Source: JAGLSB01 sp023135955 (GTDB lineage: Bacteria; Bacteroidota; Bacteroidia; Bacteroidales; GCA-2748055). From it: a stretch of 6,272 nucleotides of DNA. Below are positions 1 through 5,979 of this stretch, in pieces. Within the stretch, counting starts at the first letter, position 1; each line of letters opens with the position of its first letter. Position numbers and translations under genes: made by a program. The stretch spans positions 1 through 6,272 of the forward strand of contig DAOVIO010000207.1 of NCBI GenBank assembly GCA_030673645.1, in the 5' to 3' direction. The notes under the pieces were generated by a model that was not told the origin of the DNA, made no database searches, and worked only from the letters and a program-made list of their open reading frames with translations.

Positions 1-40
1 AAAATTATATCTCAGTAGAATTTGCAGTGGATGTTTTATC

Positions 41-68
41 GTAGAGACGAGGCACGCCTCCTCTGTAC
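41..68. repeat. Imperfect palindrome abutting the stop codon of the zinc dehydrogenase gene
   Basis: A 28-base imperfect palindrome begins GTAGAGACGAGGC and ends GCCTCCTCTGTAC. The two 13-base arms pair at 11 of 13 positions around a 2-base centre. Its last base is also the last base of the TAG stop of the upstream gene, so the hairpin would form at the very end of the message. No T-run follows on the minus strand (the next bases are GATAAAACATCC), so it does not look like a classical intrinsic terminator. It resembles short dispersed palindromes containing GTAGAGACG that I recall from Bacteroidota and cyanobacterial genomes. A role in 3'-end protection is inference. Confidence 0.6.
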
Positions 69-1318
69 TATAATTCCATCAAATATCTTTCTGCCTCCAA
101 ATTCCAAAGACCATTAGTCTTTGCGACTATTTCGCTTAAATCCCGAAAAAGAGGATCGTTCTTCCCTTTCTCATTAAAATCTTTTATGGCTGTAAGAGGA
201 AGATCTAAATTTGTATAAATAAGCTTTTTTCCTCCTGGAATATCGGGAAGATTAAGTGTAGTGTCAATAACTGCATTAATTCCACCTATATGAGTAATCA
301 TGCCGGCTGGATTTACTTTTCCTTCAGCCATCAGTTGAAGAGCTTCTCTCATATCTTCTGTATTCCCGCCACTTGTTCCAACTATGTGAGTAAAAGCATA
401 ATGAACATTATAAAAATTAAAACTTGCATTAAAATCAGGATTAGAAGGCCCGGCAAAGAAATTTAAACAACCGTCAAATGCAAGAATGTTATCACCTTGT
501 TCAATAACCGATTTCACAGGGGCAAAAACAAAAACATCATCAAATCCTTCACCACCAGTAAGTTTCTTTAATTCATTTGTCGCATCTGAAAATCCTGAAG
601 TATTGACATATTTTAATTCAATGCCCTGTTTCTTTGCTTCTTCCGGAGTATGTAATGATGCTGCTCTTGCTAATCTTTCCTCATCAATATCTGTAACTAC
701 CAATAATCCTGGTTTTCTATCACAATGTATTGCATAATCGATAGCCGCCAGTCCCATAGGTCCAACACCAGCGAGAATAGCCGTATTACCACCTTCCTTG
801 ATGCCCATATTATGCACGTAAGACCCAGCTATGGTATGGTAATTTGCATGAAATGCACCAATAACACAGGATAATGGTTCCGATAAGGAAGCAAGATAAA
901 ATGCTTCTCCCTCGTATGGAAGAAGACAATCCATCTCCATCACTTCATTTGGAATAAGAATATTTGTAGCATTCCCACCTATCCATCTGTATGAATAACC
1001 AGGGGCATCAAGACTTCCTTTGTAATTTAAAGCTGGCTGAATGCTGAATTTCTGGCCCTTCTTATATTTATGCTTCCATTTATCACCTACTTCAAGAATA
1101 ATTCCACTGAATTCATGTCCTATAATTGTTGGGTTTTCTGAAATATCATTTGGGACACGTTTATGATCGCTTCCCTGTATTGCCGCTTTATATGACGACA
1201 TGCATATACTATCGGATATTACATTTGCCAATATTTCATCATCCTTCATTTTTGGTAATTCAAATTCTTCTAATCTCAAATCAGACTTCCCGTAAATTCT
1301 AACCGCTTTAGTTTTCAT
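68..1318 (-). CDS. Zinc-dependent alcohol dehydrogenase family protein, L-sorbose-1-phosphate reductase-like
   Basis: This 416-residue medium-chain dehydrogenase probably interconverts a ketose 1-phosphate and a hexitol 6-phosphate with NAD(P)H in the cytoplasm. The N-terminal catalytic domain has the expected zinc-site residues: C39, the GHE motif at H68-E69, and an EP pair at 147-148. The Rossmann domain has GVGPMG at 184-189 and an acidic D210 after the second strand, which favours NAD over NADP. The four-cysteine structural zinc lobe of classical alcohol dehydrogenases is absent. The segments QGSDHKRVPND, GYSYRWIGGNAT, DDVFVFAPV, NFFAGP and TLNLPDIPGGKKLIY are what I recall of the sorbose-phosphate reductase subgroup. 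The ATG at 1318 has no Shine-Dalgarno sequence, which is normal for Bacteroidota. The gene lies 159 bases downstream of the aldolase/dehydrogenase fusion and is probably co-transcribed with it. The family assignment is strong; the exact substrate is inferred. Confidence 0.88.
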   Translation of the reverse strand: MKTKAVRIYGKSDLRLEEFELPKMKDDEILANVISDSICMSSYKAAIQGSDHKRVPNDISENPTIIGHEFSGIILEVGDKWKHKYKKGQKFSIQPALNYKGSLDAPGYSYRWIGGNATNILIPNEVMEMDCLLPYEGEAFYLASLSEPLSCVIGAFHANYHTIAGSYVHNMGIKEGGNTAILAGVGPMGLAAIDYAIHCDRKPGLLVVTDIDEERLARAASLHTPEEAKKQGIELKYVNTSGFSDATNELKKLTGGEGFDDVFVFAPVKSVIEQGDNILAFDGCLNFFAGPSNPDFNASFNFYNVHYAFTHIVGTSGGNTEDMREALQLMAEGKVNPAGMITHIGGINAVIDTTLNLPDIPGGKKLIYTNLDLPLTAIKDFNEKGKNDPLFRDLSEIVAKTNGLWNLEAERYLMEL

Positions 1319-1331
1319 GTGTATAATTTGT

Positions 1332-1455
1332 TACAAAGATATCGCTCCGCTGGAGCTTTGTTTTATTTCCACCTCTTTTCTACAAAGATATCGCTCCGCT
1401 GGAGCTGTATATGTGTTTCCTTTTTATTCTACAAAGATATCGCTCCGATGTAGCT
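1332..1455 (-). repeat. Three 26-base hairpin repeats at exact 49-base spacing
   Basis: Copies lie at 1332-1357, 1381-1406 and 1430-1455. Each starts TACAAAGATATC on the plus strand and continues with a small hairpin (GCTCC, a 3-base loop, GGAGC). Copies 1 and 2 are identical. Copy 3 differs at 1448 (C to A) and 1451 (G to T), and the second change breaks one stem pair. The intervening segments are both 23 bases long but differ in sequence. The TTGTTTTATTT after copy 1 recurs after copy 3, so the ancestral unit was longer than 26 bases. On the transcribed strand each copy ends in TATCTTTG, which fits the Bacteroidota -7 element TAnnTTTG. It looks like a dispersed intergenic REP-like element seen in this phylum. 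Confidence 0.85.
1334..1341 (-). promoter_or_regulatory. Possible TAnnTTTG -7 element upstream of the zinc dehydrogenase gene
   Basis: On the minus strand this is TATCTTTG, a full match to TAnnTTTG, ending 15 bases before the ATG at 1318. It is part of hairpin repeat copy 1, so the match may simply be a property of the repeat. No TTTG -33 box is seen about 20 bases further upstream, and the implied 5' leader would be only about 10 bases. It may give extra expression of the last gene, or nothing. Confidence 0.3.
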
Positions 1456-1477
1456 TTGTTTTATTTGTTCATCTACA

Positions 1478-3448
1478 TTATTTAAGCATTATCTGACCTC
1501 CGGTTACCGGAACTGCCTGCCCTGTTTCATATTCCTGATCGACTATATATTTAACCGCTTTCATAACATCTTTCGCAAGACAACCCCTTTTCATAGGAAC
1601 CTGATCCTCATAATGCTTTTTAATATCATCGATGTTTTTTGCTCCTGGCACCTTCCCTGCCTTTAGATATTGAACAAATAATCCATTCTCAGAATCTGCC
1701 CATAATGGCCCCTCAAAAAAGTTACCCGGACAAATAGCATTTACTTTAATTTTATATGGTGCAAGTTCAAGTGCGAAAGATTGTGTGAGTCCAATACCAC
1801 CAAATTTAGCACCTGAATAGGCAAAATTCCTGTTACTACCCACCAATCCTGATTTAGAATTAATTTGAATGATATCACTAAAATGCTCAGGATTATAAGA
1901 ATTTTGTAATTTCATAATTTTCGATGTCTCCTTAGTACACAAAAAGAAACCTTCGTAATTCACTTTCGTCATTAGCTGAAAAGTCTCTGGATCCATTTCC
2001 TCCAAACTTCCCGCATGCAAAATACCTGCATTTGAAATAAACAAGTCTATTCCCCCAAAAAGCTCAACCGATTTTTTGATAAGCCTTCTTACAGAATTGA
2101 TATCGCTAACGTCTGCCCTATGAAACTTTACTTGATTATTATTACAATTTTCCTCAATCCTTGTTGTGGCTATTTCTCCCTTTTCTGCATTTAGGTCAGC
2201 AATAACTACATTAGCATTATCTATTGCGAGCGAGTCGGCCAATGCTTCACCAAAACCCTGAGCAGCTCCGGTAATAACACAGATTCTTTGATCAAAAAGT
2301 CCTGACTTATCTGTTCCTGGTGAGATTTCTTTCTGATAATTCTCCACTTCACGATTTTCTATAAAAGTTATCTCACTATCCTCTAAAAAACGAGGACCGC
2401 CAAATGCCCTAGAGTAAAGACATATTTTAAGGAGGTATTCATAAACATCCAAAGCGAGCTCAGCATCTTCAGCCGTATCATCAACAGCTACAATCCCATA
2501 ATCTTTTATCATAATGATCTTGGGAGGATATCCATTTGTTTTTATGAAATCAGGTAACTGAGATTGAAAATCATTGATGATGCTATTTGGACTTTCAGTG
2601 TTTTCAATGTACATGTAGGCCGACTTGCAATAAATAATATTATCTGAAGAAAAAGGTAAAGCTGCATTTTGAAAAGATGAATTATTTTTATAAAATTCAG
2701 TATGCAAAGTGCTATGCCTTATCTTTAAAATCTTCCTTTTTTCTACTGACATAATCATTCTCAAAGCTGGAATGAATTCAATAATATTATCGTTTAGTTC
2801 AAGCAATTCGAAATCTTCATACTCACCAATGGCCGATTCAATCTTTTGATTTATTGACTCATAGATCGTTTTTATCTCTTCAATATTATCAGATCCAACG
2901 AAAATCCCATGATTCACAAGAAAAATAATTTGCGGATCATGTCCATATTTCTCACGATAAGTTATTAATTCAGATTCAAGCTTTCTATTTAATGAATAAG
3001 CCGATGTATTGGGAATATACAGTACTTCTTCCCCGAACAAACTCAGGGTCATTTCCTCTGATTTTTTAGAGCAAATTAAAGCATTTACCAAAATTGGATG
3101 TAAGTGAACTATAAAATCGTAATTTATCAATTCATGAAGAAAAGTATCAACAGAGGGTCGTTTCTGAGAACTGGAAGGGATACTTGCTGAAATAAGATTA
3201 TTATTTACTTCCAGATCACTCTTTTGTTCCTCAGCACTAAAAGTATTTTTTCTTATAGCTTGTACCTTTTTTCTGTCGAGCAAAACGAAACCATCCTCAT
3301 CAATTGTTCCAAGGGCAGTACCGCTTGCCTTTATCAAAATAAAGTCATCATTTTTAAAGGAAGTATTTCCACCACCTGCCAAAGTGTAGTCTTTATTATT
3401 TCCGAAATATTTCGATACCCCAATAAGTTCTTTAATTTCTTTCTTCAT
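1478..3448 (-). CDS. Bifunctional class II aldolase / short-chain dehydrogenase fusion
   Basis: This 656-residue fusion is probably a cytoplasmic sugar-phosphate enzyme. Residues about 5-215 form a class II (RhaD/FucA-type) aldolase domain. It has GGGNT at 25-29, KASG at 40-43, an acidic E106, the metal-binding HLHP (H115, H117) and a third histidine in NHG (H180). Residues about 387-654 form an SDR domain with TGAAQGFG at 393-400, D418 for NAD, NAG at 473-475, and S531 or S533 with YxxxK (Y544, K548). The stretches INSKSG, AKFGGIGLTQS, VPMKRGC and the C-terminal VTGGQ closely resemble sorbitol-6-phosphate 2-dehydrogenase (SrlD). All catalytic residues are present, so both halves may be active. 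The length fits known aldolase/SDR fusions of this type. The frame is open to a TTG at 3469, but that TTG lies in a promoter-like box, so the ATG at 3448 is preferred. Rhamnulose-phosphate aldolase/lactaldehyde dehydrogenase fusions are the main alternative; the SrlD-like motifs argue against that. Confidence 0.87.
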   Translation of the reverse strand: MKKEIKELIGVSKYFGNNKDYTLAGGGNTSFKNDDFILIKASGTALGTIDEDGFVLLDRKKVQAIRKNTFSAEEQKSDLEVNNNLISASIPSSSQKRPSVDTFLHELINYDFIVHLHPILVNALICSKKSEEMTLSLFGEEVLYIPNTSAYSLNRKLESELITYREKYGHDPQIIFLVNHGIFVGSDNIEEIKTIYESINQKIESAIGEYEDFELLELNDNIIEFIPALRMIMSVEKRKILKIRHSTLHTEFYKNNSSFQNAALPFSSDNIIYCKSAYMYIENTESPNSIINDFQSQLPDFIKTNGYPPKIIMIKDYGIVAVDDTAEDAELALDVYEYLLKICLYSRAFGGPRFLEDSEITFIENREVENYQKEISPGTDKSGLFDQRICVITGAAQGFGEALADSLAIDNANVVIADLNAEKGEIATTRIEENCNNNQVKFHRADVSDINSVRRLIKKSVELFGGIDLFISNAGILHAGSLEEMDPETFQLMTKVNYEGFFLCTKETSKIMKLQNSYNPEHFSDIIQINSKSGLVGSNRNFAYSGAKFGGIGLTQSFALELAPYKIKVNAICPGNFFEGPLWADSENGLFVQYLKAGKVPGAKNIDDIKKHYEDQVPMKRGCLAKDVMKAVKYIVDQEYETGQAVPVTGGQIMLK

Positions 3449-3466
3449 AAATAATGATAATATTTT

Positions 3467-3474
3467 CAAAGTAA
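3467..3474 (-). promoter_or_regulatory. Possible -7 promoter element of the aldolase/SDR fusion gene
   Basis: The minus strand reads TTACTTTG, seven of eight positions of TAnnTTTG, 18 bases before the ATG at 3448. TTG trinucleotides contributed by the neighbouring octamer array lie 17 and 22 bases upstream and could act as a -33 box, although the usual gap is nearer 19-21. If it is used, the length and phase of the array could affect promoter strength. Confidence 0.3.
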
Positions 3475-3494
3475 ATTATTCTTCCTTCTCACAA

Positions 3495-3590
3495 CTCAAC
3501 TACTCAACCACTCAACTACTCAACTACTCAACTACTCAACTACTCAACTACTCAACCACTAAACCACTAAACCACTAAACCACTAAACCA
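3495..3590. repeat. Tandem octamer array, 12 units
   Basis: Twelve perfect-length 8-base units fill the spacer between the PHP gene and the fusion gene. On the plus strand the order is one CTCAACTA, one CTCAACCA, five CTCAACTA, one CTCAACCA, then four CTAAACCA. The three variants form blocks, with CTCAACCA bridging CTCAACTA and CTAAACCA, as expected for growth by local slippage. The array ends 9 bases from the stop codon of the PHP gene. It does not disrupt any frame. A microsatellite like this is expected to vary in copy number between strains. Confidence 0.95.
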
Positions 3591-3599
3591 CTTCCTACC

Positions 3600-4835
3600 T
3601 TAATTCTGTAAAAAATACTCAATCACAGCATTTCCCAATTCAATAAACTCATCTTTGTGCTGCAATCTTACTTTTCCATTTTTGTCAATATAGCCATCTT
3701 TTCCTCTCGCTTTGGAATACTGATGAGCGGCAATAACACAGACTCCTTCGAAAGAAACTCTATTTAAATATTCACTTAGTGGGACACCTTCTCTTGCAGA
3801 TATCTTTAATGGAATCATTTCGGGAGTATTATGTTCTGTACCAAAACTGATAATAAAATTCCTGTCATGAAAAAAACTTACAAATTCCTCCAGGCGCTCA
3901 ATATTATTCCGACCCGGAATCAACTCTAAAGAATATATATTCATTGACGAAAGATCATTATACAGTTTTTCCATATCCCTTTCAAATTCAGTATAATTTC
4001 CATTGATATCATCCAAAAGAACAGGATATGTTGGAATACCACCGGCATCAGTTATTATTTTTAATACTTCAGCAACTTCGAGGAAAGCTTTTGGACTTTC
4101 CTTAACATAAGCCACACCACCGGATTTAAGCAACATAGACCTGATCTCAGCCTCAAGCTCTGCATTATTATTTAAATCTGACTTAGATGCCTTTTTTCCA
4201 TATATTTCTTTCAGTATCGCTCTTTGATCTTTCTCGTTCTGGTATTTTTGCTGAATTACCTCTCGTATAGCCCGTGCAATATGTCTTTCTCTGAGCATTC
4301 CCTTAGTATAATTTTTATATACCATTTTTTTATCCAGTATTAAATCCGGGTCAATTTTTCCAATATGCTCTGCAACCAGATTTAACATCCCTTCAGTCTG
4401 TTTAGCACTCTCTATCAATAAACCTTCAAGTTTTTTTTCAGACGCTTTTTCAAGTTTAGCAGGGAAATTCAATCCTTTTCCACTCAAATAAGTACGACCG
4501 GGATTATTGGGATCGTTTACTCTGATATTAGCTTTTTGCATATCTTTATGTAATCCCATGAATTCAATATTAAAACATGGAAATAACTTATACTCAATGC
4601 TTAATTCATTAAATTCTTCAAACCCAGCTGTTGTGTAGAAATCATTAATCCCTAACACTTTAATTTCTTCCCTCCTTGCTAGCTCGAAGATTTGCTTTAT
4701 ATCGTCAAAAGAACTAAACGAAAATGGAGTGTGAAAATGATTATTTACCTTATGTACAATATTACTCCCGTTCAAACTATACCATTCAAGTATTTCATCT
4801 TCTGTTGGGTAATCTATAAATGTATTCTGTGACAT
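3600..4835 (-). CDS. PHP-domain protein, probable metal-dependent phosphoesterase
   Basis: This 411-residue soluble protein has a divergent PHP (polymerase and histidinol phosphatase) fold. Visible metal-site features are HFHTP (H33, H35), E91 in FNIEF, RERHIARAI with H185 (the HIARA motif of TrpH-like phosphoesterases), and GTEHNTP with H335. Two expected positions have changed. The usual DH after the second strand is D65 followed by F, and the usual AHP motif appears as TYPV near 269-272. Fewer metals may be bound, or the chemistry may differ. Residues about 195-235 form a charged helical insert. The frame is open to a TTG at 4871, but that codon overlaps the promoter element. The ATG at 4835 (MSQNTFIDYP) is therefore chosen; it gives a leader of roughly 25-30 bases. 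The gene precedes the fusion and zinc dehydrogenase genes in the same direction, which suggests a role in the same sugar-phosphate pathway. The substrate is unknown. Confidence 0.75.
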   Translation of the reverse strand: MSQNTFIDYPTEDEILEWYSLNGSNIVHKVNNHFHTPFSFSSFDDIKQIFELARREEIKVLGINDFYTTAGFEEFNELSIEYKLFPCFNIEFMGLHKDMQKANIRVNDPNNPGRTYLSGKGLNFPAKLEKASEKKLEGLLIESAKQTEGMLNLVAEHIGKIDPDLILDKKMVYKNYTKGMLRERHIARAIREVIQQKYQNEKDQRAILKEIYGKKASKSDLNNNAELEAEIRSMLLKSGGVAYVKESPKAFLEVAEVLKIITDAGGIPTYPVLLDDINGNYTEFERDMEKLYNDLSSMNIYSLELIPGRNNIERLEEFVSFFHDRNFIISFGTEHNTPEMIPLKISAREGVPLSEYLNRVSFEGVCVIAAHQYSKARGKDGYIDKNGKVRLQHKDEFIELGNAVIEYFLQN

Positions 4836-4868
4836 AAATGGAAAGGAATTAAAAAAATAAATTTGATG

Positions 4869-4876
4869 CAAATATA
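4869..4876 (-). promoter_or_regulatory. TAnnTTTG -7 promoter element of the PHP gene
   Basis: The minus strand reads TATATTTG, an exact match to the Bacteroidota -7 consensus, 33 bases before the ATG at 4835. Transcription would start near 4862-4865. No clear TTTG is found at the -33 position, so activation by a bound regulator is possible. This is the best promoter candidate in the window and would drive the three-gene metabolic unit. Confidence 0.55.
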
Positions 4877-4910
4877 ATGAAGATTAACTTTTAATAAGAT
4901 AAATCAATAT

Positions 4911-4926
4911 AAATCTAGCTCGATTT
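4911..4926. promoter_or_regulatory. 16-base near-palindrome, candidate operator
   Basis: The sequence AAATCTAGCTCGATTT has arms AAATC/GATTT and a palindromic AGCT centre, with one mismatched pair (T4916 against C4921). Its centre lies about 55 bases upstream of the predicted transcription start of the PHP gene, in the range used by upstream activators of the Crp/FNR type. It is not a match to the enteric FNR or CRP consensus. Binding by the neighbouring regulator is only a guess, and short palindromes are common in AT-rich DNA. Confidence 0.25.
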
Positions 4927-4977
4927 TTTTATGAAAAATTATTTGAGATGATTTTGAGATTTGCAGGATGAAAGATA

Positions 4978-5027
4978 TTAATTTGAAAATTCTGTTATTA
5001 ATTGAGTTCTTGCAGATTTCAAATTAA
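4978..5027. terminator. Long inverted repeat between the regulator and PHP genes
   Basis: TTAATTTGAAA at 4978-4988 is perfectly complementary to TTTCAAATTAA at 5017-5027. Past a 2-base bulge (4989-4990), TCTG at 4991-4994 also pairs with CAGA at 5013-5016. The result is a 15-pair stem with an 18-base loop. It lies downstream of the regulator gene and upstream of the PHP promoter, so it fits a transcription boundary. The stem is AT-rich and no clear U-tract follows on the minus strand, so a regulatory binding site or an RNA structure is an equal alternative to a terminator. Confidence 0.4.
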
Positions 5028-5062
5028 GTCTGGTTAATTAAGAAAGAAAAAATGAGTAAATA

Positions 5063-5275
5063 TTAATGTAATATCCAATGTTTCGTCGCCACTATAGTAG
5101 AAAAGGGTCTGATATTAAATTTAGGAAATTCATTTTGGGCAATTGTGGGAATTACTACGCCATCAGGCTTTAAGGAGATTACAGCCAATTTAATTCTTTG
5201 AAGATCCTTTAAGTTATCTTCTAAAAACTCAAAAAGGATTCTTAATTCTTCGATTTTTATCTTAACACTACCCAA
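5063..5275 (-). CDS. Doubtful small hypothetical protein
   Basis: This is a 70-residue open frame starting with TTG and overlapping the end of the regulator gene by 8 bases. There is no ATG anywhere in the frame. The first 25 residues (VKIKIEELRILFEFLEDNL) look like a genuine amphipathic helix. They recall the start of small Bacteroidota proteins of the form KIKELxxLFExLxxxL. The rest has no recognisable motif, and no membrane segment is visible. It could be a translationally coupled small protein, a decayed remnant of such a gene, or chance. I cannot assign a function. Confidence 0.28.
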   Translation of the reverse strand: MGSVKIKIEELRILFEFLEDNLKDLQRIKLAVISLKPDGVVIPTIAQNEFPKFNIRPFSTIVATKHWILH

Positions 5276-5978
5276 GTCTGGAAATCCTTACAAGCCCATC
5301 ATTATCAACTATCTCAATAGTTTTTCCAAAGATTTTAATAATCTTGTCTTTGCGGAATTCTGAGAGTGTACGGATGACATTTTCTGTGCTCATACCTATG
5401 TACTCAGCAATTTCTTTCCTTGAGACCGGAAGTTCGAAAGATATTTCTTCAAATATCTCATTGGCGAAATAAAGCAACATAAAGGCTACTCTTCCCCTTA
5501 GATTTCGTTTCCTGATTTCTAACATTTCCATTATTATCTTATCTGAAATCTCACTCATCCTTCGCATTAGATCTAATGCAAATACAGAATTCTTTTCTGC
5601 CATTTCAGTAACGAAACTCATCTCTAAATTACATGTAACTGAATCTTCAAGAGCTGTTACGCTATACTGATATTTGGTTTGAGAAAATATACTTAAAATA
5701 CTTACGTAATCATAAGGTTTTGCAATATGAATTATCTGTTCCTTTTCTCCATCACTTCTATACAGTTTTACAAGACCGCTTTTCAAATATGTAAAATTCT
5801 TAATTTCGTCCCCTTCCCTGCTTATTATCTCACCCTTTTTAAAAATTTGCTGAGTATTCTTAGAACACACTATCTGCATCTCCTCCTTTTTTACATGTTC
5901 AAAAAAAAGATTCTTCAAATCACAATCCTTACAGATGCAATCTAGAAAATCTTTAGATACTATTTTTTCTATGTCCAT
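5268..5978 (-). CDS. Crp/FNR-family transcriptional regulator
   Basis: This 236-residue protein is a dimeric DNA-binding regulator with the standard layout: an N-terminal cysteine motif, a cyclic-nucleotide-type beta-roll at about 40-125, a dimer helix at about 128-160 and a winged helix-turn-helix at about 180-230. C16-x2-C19 and C116 align with E. coli FNR C20, C23 and C122. The position of FNR C29 is F25, while extra cysteines occur at C14 and C38. The phosphate-binding cassette lacks the Glu and Arg that bind cAMP in CRP, so cAMP is an unlikely ligand. The recognition helix reads STENVIRTL; E199 and R203 match FNR E209 and R213, and I202 replaces S212. ATG 5978 is the only possible start, because an in-frame TAA occurs at 6012-6014 with no start codon in between. 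No promoter is visible within the window, since everything upstream is repeat. Confidence 0.88.
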   Translation of the reverse strand: MDIEKIVSKDFLDCICKDCDLKNLFFEHVKKEEMQIVCSKNTQQIFKKGEIISREGDEIKNFTYLKSGLVKLYRSDGEKEQIIHIAKPYDYVSILSIFSQTKYQYSVTALEDSVTCNLEMSFVTEMAEKNSVFALDLMRRMSEISDKIIMEMLEIRKRNLRGRVAFMLLYFANEIFEEISFELPVSRKEIAEYIGMSTENVIRTLSEFRKDKIIKIFGKTIEIVDNDGLVRISRLG

Positions 5979-5979
5979 G

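Noticed and set aside
486..737. Plus-strand open frame of 83 codons
   Set aside because: It lies entirely antisense to the well-supported zinc dehydrogenase gene and has no recognisable protein features.
1332..1455. Regularly spaced repeats resembling a minimal CRISPR array
   Set aside because: There are only three copies, the separators are 23 AT-rich bases and partly share sequence with the repeat flank, and no cas gene is nearby. A REP-like hairpin element explains it better.
3224..3454. Plus-strand open frame of 76 codons
   Set aside because: It is antisense to the N-terminal aldolase domain, whose motifs are intact on the other strand.
3449..3469. Longer fusion protein starting at TTG 3469
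   Set aside because: The TTG falls in a promoter-like TTACTTTG box, and the ATG at 3448 begins just before the aldolase domain.
4836..4871. Longer PHP protein starting at TTG 4871
   Set aside because: The TTG is part of an exact TAnnTTTG promoter element, the extra 12 residues are low-complexity, and an ATG follows at 4835.
4968..5027. Plus-strand 19-residue hydrophobic peptide frame (MKDINLKILLL...)
   Set aside because: It coincides with the inverted repeat, is very short and is the only plus-strand candidate in a minus-strand region. The chance of a random frame is high.
5727..5945. Plus-strand open frame of 72 codons, hydrophobic
   Set aside because: It is antisense to the regulator's beta-roll domain. 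The hydrophobic look comes from the T-rich complement of lysine-rich coding sequence.
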